This document shows, piece by piece, positions 18,110 through 27,967 of a stretch of 64,000 bases of DNA (the first letter of the stretch is position 1; each line of letters opens with the position of its first letter). The translations under genes and the position numbers were made by a program. Source of the stretch: Melastoma dodecandrum (lineage: Eukaryota; Streptophyta; Magnoliopsida; Myrtales; Melastomataceae). Below the pieces are notes generated by a model. The model was not told the origin of the DNA. It saw nothing but the letters and a program-made list of their open reading frames with translations, and searched no databases. The DNA lies in contig JARUPY010000388.1 in the NCBI GenBank assembly GCA_029817715.1, forward strand, positions 1-64,000, in the 5' to 3' direction.

Positions 18110-19700
18110 GCGAGCTGTCGCCTCCGGATCGCCGCGCCCGCGACGAGCGCGAGCAGGACCCGCGGCTGGCCCCGACCGCCCACGTCGGTCCCCAGTCGGC
18201 GGTCGGCAGCGTCGGCACGGACCCCACCGGGCTGAACCGCACCACATCGGCGGGCAGCTGCAGCACCCCGCCGAACAGCCCGACGATCCCGGCAGCGGAG
18301 AACACCGCCCAGGAGCCGACCACCGCGATCCGTGGGGCCGCCGCCACCAGCACCGCGGCGACCGCGGTCAGCGCCAGGGCCGACGGCGCCTGGACGAGCG
18401 TCTGGAGCACCCGGTCGCTGACCGGCCGGAGCCTGCCCCTGCGCGATCGATCCGAGCACGATCGCGCCGGCCGACACGACCAGCACGAGCGCCACGGTGC
18501 CGACCGCCGCGACGCCCCACGAGCCGAGCCAGCGGATCCGGGCGACGGGGCCCGCGAGGAGCGACTCGGCCCGGCCCGAGACCTCCTCCTCCCGCGCCCG
18601 CAGCACGGCCTGCACCCCGGCGGCGGCGGCGAGCATCCCGACCAGGATGAGGATGCCCGCCGTGAACGCGGCGGCGAGGTCCGCGCGGCTGTGCCCGAGG
18701 CTCTCGACCACCCGGCGGATCGTCGGGTCCTGCAGGCGGAACCGCGACGCCGCGGTCACGAGGTTCGGCGTGACCGCCGCGAGCACGCCCGCACCGATCG
18801 CCCACGCGATCGCGGACGGCAGCTGGAGGCGCACCGCGAGTCCGATCGGCCCCCTGACCGCGCCGGCGGGACGCCCGATCCGTTCCCGGACGATGCTCGC
18901 CCCGGGCTCGCGCCGTGCGTGGACGGCGAGGCCGGCAGCGACGAGCACGACGGCGAACGCGGCGAGCGCCAGGAGGGGCCACCCGGTGGGCGTGGTGTAG
19001 GGCCGCAGCTGCTCGCCCCACCCGATCGGCGTGAACGCGCTGGCGGTCGCGGGCTGGAGGGTCAGGGCCAGCCCGTCGGCGGTGCCGAGGGCGTCCCCGG
19101 CCGCCCGGAGCGCATACGCCAGGAGCGCGAGCACCACCGCCACGCCGTTCGCGGCACGGGAGGTCGGCATCGCCTCGCTCGCGAGCAGGCCGACGCCGAA
19201 GAAGCCGAGCCCGGTGAGGGGCGAGACCGCTGGCGAAGAGCACGGATCCGCCGAGCGGGCAGCCCTCCGGCGACGAGGAACACGGTCGCCAGCACCCCGA
19301 ACAGGACGTTCGCGGCGACGGCGAGCAGGAGGGTCGCGACGGGCGCGACGAGCCGGCCGATCGGTGTCGCGTCGATCAGCTCGCGCCGCCCGGCGGTCTC
19401 GTCGGCCCGCCCGTGGCGGACCGCGAGGAAGGTGTTCATCAGCCCGACGGCGACCGCGACCCATGTGTACGACTGGAAGAAGACGGCGGAGCCGAACGAG
19501 TTCCCGTCGACCACCCCGCGGAACGCGAGCAGCACCGGCGTCGCGAGCGCGATCGTGAGCACGGACCGCCGGTCGGACGCGGTGCCGTACTCGGCGTGCG
19601 CCGCCTGCACGGTGACGAGCAGCAGCACCGCCAGCCCGACGACCCACGCCGCGAGCGTGATGCGGTCGCGGCGCGCCTGCAGCATGAGCAGCCTGAGCAT
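18106..19700 (-). CDS. ABC exporter permease, two-half antibiotic-exporter type (frameshifted)
   Basis: ATG at 19698-19700 overlaps the ATPase stop. Reading in three frames (shifts near 19220-19250, 18420-18440 and 18180) gives about 530 residues. MLRLLMLQARRDRITLAAW and LAFRGVVDGNSFGSAVFF open the protein, GRADETAGRRELIDATPIGR follows, and a second similar half has AREEEVSGRAESLLAGPVAR. Two such repeated halves in one chain are typical of polyketide-antibiotic exporters of the TnrB/OleC5 sort. It would export a hydrophobic compound. The compound is not known. Confidence 0.75.
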
Positions 19701-20584
19701 CACGCCGCTCCGTACTGCCGGAGGAACAGCTCCTCGAGCGACGGCGGCTCCGCGGTGAGGGACGTGACGGTCGCGCCGCCGAGGACCTCGAGCACGGCGG
19801 GGATCGCGGGTCCGTCGACGTCGAACGCGAGGTGCCCGGCGTCGGCGACGACGTCGTGCACGCCCTCCCCCCGCTCGAGCCGGTCCGGCGCCAGGTCGGC
19901 CGCGATCCGGAAAGCGCGTGCGGTGTGAGCCGCCGGAGGTCCGCGAGCGTGCCGGTCTCGATCGCCCTGCCGGCGCGCACGATGGTGGACGCGGTCGCAG
20001 AGCTGCTCGACCTCGTCGAGGATGTGGCTCGACAGCAGGACCGCGGCGCCCTCGCTGCGGACGCGGCGCACCTCCTGCCGGAAGACCTCCTCCATCACCG
20101 GGTCGAGCCCGCTGGTCGGCTCGTCGAGCACGTACAGGGCGGCCGGGCGCGCGAAGGCGGCGACGAGCGCGACCTTCTGCCGGTTCCCCTTCGAGTACGC
20201 GCGTGCCTTGACCCGCGGGTCGAGCCGGAAGTCGTCGAGCAGCCGGCGGCGCAGCGCCGGGTCCGCGCCGCCGCGCAGCCCGGTCAGGAGATCCACGGTC
20301 TCGCCGCCCGAGAGGTTCGGCCAGAGCGTGACGTCGCCGGGCACGGAGGCGACGTCGCGGTGGATCGCGACGGCGTCGCGCCACGCGTCCTTGCCGAGGA
20401 CGGTCGCGGTGCCCTGTGCGCGGAGCATCCCGAGCAGCACCCGGATCGTCGTCGACTTCCCGGCGCCGTTCGGCCCGAGGAAGCCGTGCACCTCCCCCGC
20501 CGCGACCTCGAGATCGAGCCCGTCCAGGGCGCGGGTGCGCCCGAACGTCTTCACCAGGCCCTCGGCCCGGATCACCGTGTCCAT
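19700..20584 (-). CDS. ABC transporter ATP-binding protein (drug/antibiotic exporter type)
   Basis: 294 residues beginning MDTVIRAEGLVKTFG. Walker A GPNGAGKSTT near residue 37, the signature-like YSKGNRQKVALVAAF, Walker B ALYVLDEPTSGLDP and the H-loop LSSHILDEVEQL are intact. Residues ~205-235 are out of frame between two compensating indels. The neighbouring frame there reads RAGRAIETGTLADLRRLTPH, which is what the family has. First gene of the ATPase-permease-regulator transcript, divergent from clpC. Confidence 0.88.
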   Translation of the reverse strand: MDTVIRAEGLVKTFGRTRALDGLDLEVAAGEVHGFLGPNGAGKSTTIRVLLGMLRAQGTATVLGKDAWRDAVAIHRDVASVPGDVTLWPNLSGGETVDLLTGLRGGADPALRRRLLDDFRLDPRVKARAYSKGNRQKVALVAAFARPAALYVLDEPTSGLDPVMEEVFRQEVRRVRSEGAAVLLSSHILDEVEQLCDRVHHRARRQGDRDRHARGPPAAHTARAFRIAADLAPDRLERGEGVHDVVADAGHLAFDVDGPAIPAVLEVLGGATVTSLTAEPPSLEELFLRQYGAA

Positions 20585-20713
20585 CCGGCCATGATTCTCC
20601 GATTCGTGAAAGTTGTGAAGGTTCACCAGCTTGGAACCGGAAGGGCGAGCGTTGCGCGGCGGCCGCTCAAGTTTTCTCGCGGGTCGGGAATGCCGCGCCA
20701 CCCTCCGCGTTGA

Positions 20714-20734
20714 CTTGAGCCGAAGGCACTCAAG
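20714..20734. promoter_or_regulatory. HAIR operator (HspR-binding inverted repeat)
   Basis: CTTGAGC-N7-ACTCAAG, one base from the HspR consensus CTTGAGT-N7-ACTCAAG known from Streptomyces and mycobacteria. A lone half site GCTCAAG lies ~45 nt upstream (20665-20671). The operator is 18 nt before the TTG start of the clpC-type gene and overlaps a possible TTGACT -35 hexamer at 20710-20715, where bound HspR would block RNA polymerase. Confidence 0.8.
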
Positions 20735-20752
20735 TTCCATCAGGAGGATGCT

Positions 20753-21985
20753 TTGCCCAACTACTTCGGAAGCGCAGCTGACGACAACTCGTTCGACGAG
20801 TTCCTCAGCCGCATGCTCGCCGGCCAGCGCTCGCAGGGCCGGCCCATCGACATCTCCCGCCTGCTCAGCAAGCGGACCCACGAGCTGATGGCGGGCGCGG
20901 TGCGCTTCGCCGTCGAGCACGGCCACACCGAGGTCGACTCGCTGCACCTGCTGAGCGGCCTCGTCACGACCGATGAGGGCGAGCGCACCCTGCGCGCGAC
21001 CGGCATCGACGTGGACGGCCTGATCCGCGCGATCGAGGAGCGGCTGCCCGCGGGCGGCAGCGCCTCCGGCGACACCCCGACCCTGACCGGCGCCGGCCAG
21101 CGCTCGCTGCTCGAGGCGGCGCAGGTCGCGCGCGCCTCCGGTTCCACCTACGTCGACCCGGAGCACCTGTTCTTCGCGTTCGTCGCGAACCAGCAGGGCA
21201 CGCCGGGGCAGCTGCTCGCGGCGTTCGGCGTCACGCCGGACTCGCTGCAGTCGATCGCCCAGCACGCCGCGGAGGCGCGCGAGGCGGCCGAGTCCGAGAC
21301 CGGCACCCCGACGCTCGACAAGTACGCGCTCGACCTCACCGCGAAGGCGGCGGCCGGCGAGCTCGACCCCGTGATCGGCCGCGCGCTCGAGATCGAGCAG
21401 ACCGTCGAGATCCTGCTGCGCCGCACCAAGAACAACCCCGTGCTGATCGGCGAGCCCGGCGTCGGCAAGACCGCGATCGTCGAGGGCCTCGCCCAGCGCA
21501 TCGTCGACGGCGAGGTGCCGGAGGCGCTGCGCGGCAAGCGCGTCGTGTCCCTCGACCTGCCCGGCATGGTCGCGGGCACCCGCTTCCGCGGCGACTTCGA
21601 GGAGCGCATCACGAAGGTGGTGCAGGAGATCGTGGACCACAAGGACGAGCTGCTCGTGTTCCTCGACGAGCTCCATACCGTGGTCGGCGCCGGTTCCGGC
21701 GGCGAGGGCGGCATGGACGCGGGGAACGTGCTCAAGCCGCGCCTGGCGCGCGGCGACCTGCACCTGATCGGCGCGACGACGCTGAAGGAGTACCGCCGGA
21801 TCGAGAAGGACGCGGCGCTCGAGCGCCGCTTCCAGCCCGTGACGGTCGGTGAGCCGTCCGTCGAGGACGCCGTCCGCATCCTGGACGGGCTGAAGTCCCG
21901 CTACGAGGAGCACCACGGTGTGCGCTTCACCGAGGACGCAGTCCGCGCCGCGGTCGAGCTGTCGCACCGCTACGTGACCGACCGG

Positions 21986-22023
<38 letters not shown>

Positions 22024-22450
22024 CGGTGCGCGTCGCCGGCTGGCGCTCGGCGTCCGCGTGGACGTGTCGGCGTTGCAGTCCCGGATCGGCGAGCTGGAGG
22101 CGGACAAGAACCGGGCCGTCGCCGACGAGCGGTACGAGGAGGCCTCGCGCCTCCGCGACGAGATCGAGGCCGTCGGCGCCCGGATCACCGACGCGGCGAA
22201 CGCCTCCGGGTCCGACGAGGACGGGGTGGTGGACGAGGCGGAGATCGCGGGCGTCGTGTCCCGGCTGACCGGCATCCCGGCCACCCGGATCACGGAGGCG
22301 GACCGCACCCGGCTCGCGAAGCTCGAGACCGAGCTGCACGAGCGGGTGATCGGCCAGGACCAGGCGGTCGCGGCGATCGCGAAGGCCGTGCGGCGCAGCC
22401 GGACCGGCATGGGCGACCCGAACCGTCCGGTGGGCAGCTTCCTGTTCCTC

Positions 22451-22482
<32 letters not shown>

Positions 22483-23269
22483 GAAGGCCCTGGCCGCGAG
22501 CCTGTTCGGCGACGAGACGGCGATGCACCGCTTCGACATGAGCGAGTTCGGCGAGCGGCACACCGTGTCCCGCCTGGTCGGTGCCCCTCCGGGATACGTC
22601 GGCTATGACGAGGCCGGCCAGCTGACCGAGCGCGTGCGCCGGAGCCCGTACTCGGTGATCCTGCTCGACGAGATCGAGAAGGCGCACCCGGACGTGTTCA
22701 ACCTGCTGCTGCAGGTGCTGGACGACGGGCGGCTGACCGACGGTCAGGGCCGGACGGTCGATTTCCGGAACACCGTCGTCATCATGACGTCGAACATCGG
22801 CAGCGAGTTCCTCGCGTCGCGCAGCGGCGCGCTGGGGTTCACCGCCGGCTCGTCCGCCGAGTACGGCGAGACCGAGCTGCGGCAGCGGGTCATGGGGAAG
22901 CTGCGCGAGGCGATGCGGCCGGAGTTCCTGAACCGCATCGACGAGGTCGTGCTGTTCCGCAAGCTGGAGGCGACGCAGATCCACGCGATCGTGCGCCTGC
23001 TGCTCACCGCCACGGCGGCGCGGCTGGCGAACCGGAGCGTGGTGCTGGACGTGACGGAGGACGCGATCGCCTGGATCGCCGAGCACGGGTACGAGCCGCA
23101 GTACGGCGCCCGCCCGCTGCGCCGGCTGATCCAGCGCGAGGTCGAGGACCGGATCGCGGACCTGCTGGTCACGGCGGACCCGGCGGCCGGCGACACGGTC
23201 CGGGTGACGGTCGGGGGCGACGCGCTCGCCGCGTCCCTGGAGTCGGAGGCGCTGCCCGTCGCGGCGTGA
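20753..23269 (+). CDS. clpC: ClpC-type AAA+ chaperone, ATP-binding subunit of Clp protease
   Basis: 838 residues from a TTG preceded by AGGAGG. Two ClpN repeats (~50-190), first AAA+ module with Walker A GEPGVGKT (~233) and Walker B VFLDELHT, a UVR-like segment [13 protein letters not shown] in the linker (~460), second AAA+ module with GPTGVGKT (~567) and [12 protein letters not shown]. The loop ALGF near residue 693 is in the place of the LGF tripeptide by which ClpC docks on ClpP, and the long ClpB coiled coil is missing, so ClpC rather than ClpB. It unfolds proteins for degradation. The HAIR operator predicts heat-shock control by HspR. Alternative: a second, specialised Clp ATPase. Confidence 0.92.
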
Positions 23270-23284
23270 CCTCCTGAACGGACG

Positions 23285-23314
23285 AGGGGCCCGGAGCCGC
23301 TGCTCCGGGCCCCT
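23285..23314. terminator. intrinsic-type hairpin after clpC
   Basis: Perfect 13-bp stem: AGGGGCCCGGAGC at 23285-23297 pairs with 23302-23314 across a CGCT loop, 15 nt after the clpC stop. There is no following T-run, as is common for terminators in GC-rich actinobacteria. Confidence 0.75.
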
Positions 23315-23320
23315 GCCGTG

Positions 23321-23354
23321 TGCACGGATAAGGGCCCGGGCCCCTATCCGTGCA
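23321..23354. repeat. palindrome, family B copy 1, between convergent genes
   Basis: TGCACGGATAAGGGCCC (23321-23337) is followed at once by its complement with one mismatch (23338-23354). The core is shared with the perfect palindrome at 41021-41056. It probably terminates the minus-strand gene that ends at 23361, and with the preceding hairpin it forms a double terminator. Confidence 0.75.
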
Positions 23355-23360
23355 CGATCG

Positions 23361-24140
23361 TCAGGTGAGCTGCGCGGCCGCCTCGTCCACGAAGGCCAGC
23401 AGGTCGTCGAGCGAGCCGGTCGGGGTGATCGCCCGGAGGACCAGCTCATCGACCGTGTAGTGGGCCACCGCCTCCCGCAGACCAGGTCCCTGCAGCGTCG
23501 AGTCGATCGCCGCGAACCCGAGCCGCTCGAAGTTCGCCGCGTACGCCGGGTACGACGCGTACTGCGCGGCCTCGCGCTCGAGCACCGGCCGCGCGGACCC
23601 GTCCACGATCGTGCGGACGTAGAGGGCCGCCCTCGGCGCCTCCCCCTGCGCCCGGCGGCCCGCGTCCCGCAGCTCCTCCGCCTGCTCGTTCGCGAGCCCC
23701 GCCGGCAGCCAGCTGAGCAGCGCCCCGTCGGACTCCTCTGCGGCGAGCCGCCGCATGCGCGGCCCGAGCGCGCCGACCATAGCGGCCGCGGAGGTGCCGG
23801 TCCGCAGCGCGGCCAGCGCGGCCGCGACGGCGTCGATCGCGCCGCGGCGCAGCTGCCCGGACCCGATGCCGAGGGTGAGCCGCGCCTCCGGCACCCCGGT
23901 GCGACGGAGGTCCCGCAGCAGCTCCGGTGCCGGTCGCCGGTCGACGGGGATCACACCGGTCGCGAGCCGGAGGTGCGTCGTCACCTCGGCAGCGGCCGCG
24001 AGCCCCGCGAGCGAGTCGCCCTGCGGGCTGTCGTTCAGCCACAGCCCGACGAACCCGGCCGCCTCCACCCGGGGCGCGAGCACGCGCACCGCCGCCGGCC
24101 CGAGCGCACCCGGGACCCCGATCGACACCTCGGTCCGCAT
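23361..24140 (-). CDS. LLM-class flavin-dependent oxidoreductase
   Basis: 259 residues of the bacterial luciferase/F420 TIM-barrel type: GPAAVRVLAPRVEAAGFVGLWLND, then LAAAAEVTTHLRLATGVIPVDRRPAPELL and RLTLGIGSGQL, the usual strand/helix succession around the flavin site. It is shorter than most members (~300-350), so parts of the barrel insertions are lacking. CATGCT is 6 nt before the ATG. It could use FMN or coenzyme F420. No clustering with a pathway to say which. Confidence 0.8.
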   Translation of the reverse strand: MRTEVSIGVPGALGPAAVRVLAPRVEAAGFVGLWLNDSPQGDSLAGLAAAAEVTTHLRLATGVIPVDRRPAPELLRDLRRTGVPEARLTLGIGSGQLRRGAIDAVAAALAALRTGTSAAAMVGALGPRMRRLAAEESDGALLSWLPAGLANEQAEELRDAGRRAQGEAPRAALYVRTIVDGSARPVLEREAAQYASYPAYAANFERLGFAAIDSTLQGPGLREAVAHYTVDELVLRAITPTGSLDDLLAFVDEAAAQLT

Positions 24141-24204
24141 CCCGCCAGCATGCGCCACGTACCTCAGGAAGCCGTTCGGAACGGGGTGGCTACCCTCGGA
24201 TCCC

Positions 24205-24522
24205 GTGACCGTGCTGCACGACGACCTCACGATCGAGTTCACGGCGCCGCTGTGGCGCTGGGAGGCCCGGCGCGAGTACTGGACGTCCGTGTCGCTGCCC
24301 GACACGGTCACCGCGGAGATCCGAGAGCTGGCGGGCGACCTCCCCCGCGGCTTCGGCGCCGTGCGCGCGCACGCCCGCGTCGGCACGAAGCAGTGGTGGA
24401 CGTCGGTCTTCCCCCAGGGCGCCGACGAGGAGTACGTGCTGCCGATCAAGAAGAGCGTGCGGACCGCGAACGAGCTCGACCTGGGCGATCCCGTGTCGGT
24501 GTGGGTGCAGCTGCATCCGTAG
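24205..24522 (+). CDS. DUF1905-domain protein
   Basis: 105 residues, GTG start 8 nt after TACCCT. The pattern (IEFTAPLWRWEARREYWTSVSLP, then GFGAVRAHARVGTKQWWTSVFP and YVLPIKKSVRTANELDLGDPVSV) is that of DUF1905, a small beta-barrel domain also found fused to YdeI-type domains. The gene at 31157 is a relative. Molecular role unknown. Divergent from the luciferase-like gene. Confidence 0.8.
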   Translation: MTVLHDDLTIEFTAPLWRWEARREYWTSVSLPDTVTAEIRELAGDLPRGFGAVRAHARVGTKQWWTSVFPQGADEEYVLPIKKSVRTANELDLGDPVSVWVQLHP

Positions 24523-24587
24523 GGGCCCAGGAGCACCGGGGCCCCGACGAGCACGGGCGCTCAGCCGCGCGGCTACCGTCTGCCCCT

Positions 24588-25109
24588 ATGGAGGACCCCC
24601 GCCCGCTCGGTGCCGCTGGACATCGATCGGCGGTCCGCTGACGGACGCCCCTGGGTGCCGGTCACGACGTGGGTCGCCGTCATCGCTGCGGGGCGTCGCG
24701 GACGTTCGTGCTGTTCGAAACTCGGCTCCGTCGCGCCGCAGCGCCCCATCAGCGAGGTCGGCACCAGTGGCGCGACCGTGCAGGTCGTCCGGTTCGCCGG
24801 TGCGCTCTTCATGCTGGTCCTCACGACGTCGTGCCTGCTGCAGGCCGTGCTGCTGCTGCCCCAGCGGGCGGCACGACGCGGTGGTGCGACCCGCGCCGGC
24901 AGTGCTCGGACGTGATCGTCGCCGCCGCCGTGATCCTGGAGACCGTGCTCGTGCTCTCAGTGGGTCTCGACGACCAGCCCTATCTGAAACCTGGGGATCG
25001 TCGTGACCGCGGGCGGCCTGTGATCCTGGCTGCCGTCCTCCGATTCCTCCTGGTCACCGGATCGGGGATCGCGGAGCTGGTCGACCATCGGCGCTCGCGA
25101 CGACGGTGA
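24588..25109 (+). CDS. small membrane protein of unknown function (several frameshifts)
   Basis: ATG at 24588, 8 nt after TACCGT. The correct frame is only recovered after shifts near 24620, 24690, 24915 and 24985, giving hydrophobic helices (VVRFAGALFMLVLTTSCLLQAVLLL, then VIVAAAVILETVLVLSVGL, then LAAVLRFLLVTGSG) and the basic end DHRRSRRR. A four-helix protein of ~170 residues is implied. No family recognised. Confidence 0.45.
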
Positions 25110-25248
25110 CTGACGACGAGAGTCCGCTCGCCCAGCTCCCGCCATCGGAGGCGCCTACCCGATCGCGCAGACGCCTCCATCGCGAAGGCCTCAGGTGCCC
25201 GATCGGCGCCCCGGTGTTGCTCGTGCCGGTACCCGTGCCCGGTGCCCG

Positions 25249-27496
25249 TTACCGGTGCTCCGTTCCGGTTCCGGTGCCCGTGGTCGGTGCGGTCGTCGAG
25301 CCGCCGTTGCCCTTCTTCTTCGTGGGCGTCTTCTTGCTCACCGGCTGCGCGTCCTTGTGGACGATCGCCTTGCCGCCGGAGAGGTACTGCGGCAGCGGGG
25401 TCGGCCAGGACGACGCGCCGCCGTACTTCGCGTCGGCGGGCCGCATGATCGCCTGGAACACGCAGTGGCGCATGACCGCGTACTGCGACCCTGCGTTGCA
25501 CCCGTGCGGCGCGTAGACCGTCCGAAGGCTCACGCGACCGGTGACGTTCCCGACCCAGACCGCCGTGGTGACCTTCGTCGTGGACCCCAGCGTCCAGGTG
25601 TCCTTCGCGAAGTCGGTCGTGCCCGTCTTACCGAACATGTACTTGCCGTCGCCGAGGTTGTCGCTGTACATCGTGCCGTGCAACGGGTTGTGCAGGTCGT
25701 AGCCCGCGGCGATGATCAGCTGCTGGTCCTGCACCCGGCGGCAGTTCGCCTTCGGCACCGGGACGGACTTCCCCTGCGTGTCGATCGCCTTGTCGATCCC
25801 GATCGCGTCGCACCGGACGCCCTGGTTCGCGATGGTCGCGTAGCCCACGGCGTTGTCGAGCGGCGCGACCGTGCTGGCCGCACCGATCGCCATCGTGGGC
25901 TGGATCTGGATCTTCCCGCCGGTGAGACCGTCCTTCACACCCATCGAGTCGGCGATGTTCCCGAGCTCGCAGAGATCCTGCTCCTCGGCCATCGAAGCGA
26001 ACACGCCGTTGATGGACTGGGCGGTGCCCTGCTGGATCGTGAAGTTCCCCTTCTCGTTCGCGTCGCTGTGCAGGTCCCAGGGCGCCCCTCCGACGCCGCC
26101 GCAGCTCGACGTGAAGTTCGACTGCGGGATCATCCGCGCGTTGCCGTTGACCTGCTTGGTTGATCGTGTGCCCGGACTTCAGCCACCCGATGAGCGTGTA
26201 CGCCTTGGCCGTCGAACCGGGCTGGAACCCGGCGCCGGCGCCGAGGGTCTGGTTCACGCTGTAGTTGACGGCCGAGTACCGCGTGCGGTTCTTCGCGCCT
26301 GTCGGGGCGTAGGTCTTGTTCTGCACCATCGTGAGCACGCGACCCGTGCCGACCTGCACCGAGACGGCGGACGCTCCTACGTCAGCGGCGCCGGTCGGCG
26401 TCTGCGGCACGTAGTAGTTCACCGCCGCCTGCGCCTTCTTCTGGAGGCTCAGGTCGAGGGTCGTGTAGATCTTCCAGCCCTTGGTGTTCAGGTTCGCGAG
26501 CCGGACCGACGGCGTGGAGCCGAACTCCTTGCTCGTCAGGATCGTCTTGACGACGTAGTCGCAGAAGAACGCCGCGGTGCCCGCGGTCTGGCACCCGGTC
26601 GACGGCTGCGTGATCTTCGTCACGATCTTCTGCGTCGAGTACTTCGCGTACTCCGCGTCGGTGATCATCTTGTAGTTGTGCTCGACGCGGAGCACGTAGT
26701 TCCGCCGCGTCTCCGCGCCGACGAGGTTCGCCTGCTTGTCGAGACGGAACGCGTCCGGGTTGTTCACGATCGAGATCAGCGTCGCCGCCTGGCCGATGTC
26801 GAGGCTCTTCGCGGGGATGCCGTAGTAGTACTGGCTCGCGGCCTCGATGCCGTAGGTGCGGCCGCCGAAGCCGGCGATGTTCAGGTAGCCGAGCAGGATC
26901 TGGTCCTTGGAGTACTTCTTCTCCAGGCCGATCGCGAGCCGCATCTCGCGGATCTTGCGGTTGTACGACTTGTCGATGCACGCGTTGTACGCGGCGGTCG
27001 ACTTCGCGGCGTCCGTGATCGCCTCGGCCTGTTGCACGCAGACGTTCTTCACGTACTGCTGGCTGATCGTCGACGCGCCCTGGATGTTCTTGTGCATCAG
27101 GTTCGACGCGAGCGCGCGCGCGATGCCGGCAGGGTCGATCGGGCCGTGCTGGTAGAAGCGGACGTCCTCAGCGGCGAGCGTCGCGTTCTTCACGGTCGCC
27201 GGCACCTGGTCCCAGGTGATCACGTCGCGGTTCTGGCTGAAGTAGGAGGCGAGCAGGACGTCCTTCTTGCCGTCCTTGGCGTAGATCCGGGTCTTCTGAT
27301 CGAGCGGCGTGATGTCGAGGTTGCTCGGGAGGCTCTGGAACGCGTTGATCTGCTGGCGCGTGGCTCCGCCCGCAATCGCCACCGCGGGGGTGACGAGACA
27401 CGCGATCAGCGTGCCGGCGATGGCGGCCACCGCGAAGAACGCGAGCAAGGCGGACAGCTTGCCGCCTGCTCGGAGGGCGGCCTGGGTCACGGACAC
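25249..27496 (-). CDS. bifunctional (class A) penicillin-binding protein (one frameshift)
   Basis: ~748 residues once a shift near 26155 is bridged. A membrane anchor (LLAFFAVAAIAGTLIACLVT) is followed by the glycosyltransferase-51 domain with AAEDVRFYQHGPIDP and QGASTISQQYVKN, then the transpeptidase domain with the nucleophile motif GSTAK, the SIN (SxN) motif and KTGTT. It polymerises and cross-links peptidoglycan outside the membrane. The C-terminus is a threonine/glycine-rich tail (TTAPTTGTGTGT) encoded by a short CGGTGCC-like repeat tract. TACGAT lies 6 nt before its GTG start. The vanHAX genes at 48-51 kb would change its acyl-donor substrate. Confidence 0.92.
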
Positions 27497-27660
27497 CAGG
27501 GCATCGTAAGAGGTTCATAAGACCGTCGATGCGTGCACGCGCGAACCCTTCCGGCCGCGTGTCCGGATCGTTGCGATCCGAGGCTGTGCGGACCCTGGGT
27601 TTCCAGGGCGATCAGGGCGAATCGCAGCGCGGACGGAGGCGCGGCGGCCACGATCGGCGC

Positions 27661-27843
27661 ATGACCGACCTCGTCCGTCCGACCCGCGGCCGCCTCATCG
27701 CGGGCGTGTGCGCCGGCCTCGCGAACCGATTCCACACCTCCGCGGCGCTGGTGCGGATCCTGTTCCTGCTGTCGATGCTGCTGCCCGGGCCGCAGATCCT
27801 GATCTACGTCGCGCTCTGGGTGATCATGCCCAAGCAGCGCTGA
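27661..27843 (+). CDS. PspC-domain membrane protein
   Basis: 60 residues: RLIAGVCAGLANRFHTSAALVRILFLL and a final hydrophobic stretch ending in WVIMPKQR. This is the complete PspC domain found alone or at the N-terminus of envelope-stress sensor kinases. CACGAT lies 6 nt before the ATG. Its stop is 1 nt before a perfect palindrome. Confidence 0.85.
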   Translation: MTDLVRPTRGRLIAGVCAGLANRFHTSAALVRILFLLSMLLPGPQILIYVALWVIMPKQR

Positions 27844-27844
27844 G

Positions 27845-27899
27845 CCGCGCACTCTTGGTTTTGTAGGACGCGGCGTCCTACAAAACCAAGAGTGCGCGG
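27845..27899. terminator. 26-bp perfect palindrome between convergent genes
   Basis: Arms 27845-27870 and 27874-27899 are perfect complements around a 3-nt CGG loop. The arm starts CCGCGCACTCTTGG, runs through TTTTGTAGGACG and includes a TTTT, so the stem is less GC-pure than the others. It follows the PspC stop directly and faces the end of the minus-strand flavoprotein gene (stop at 27968). Best read as a bidirectional terminator. Confidence 0.75.
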
Positions 27900-27967
27900 T
27901 GGTCTCGAGACGGGCGCTGAGCGCCCTCCTCGACCGACGGGGGCGGGGCGGTGCCGCCCCGGGCGGG

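Noticed and set aside
19700..23449. 1249-codon minus-strand frame covering clpC
   Set aside because: Only the last ~294 codons are a real gene (ABC ATPase). The rest is antisense to clpC with low-complexity composition.
25228..25290. CGGTGCC-rich tract as a mobile repeat
   Set aside because: It encodes the Thr/Gly-rich tail of the penicillin-binding protein (TTGTGTGT), so it is coding low complexity.
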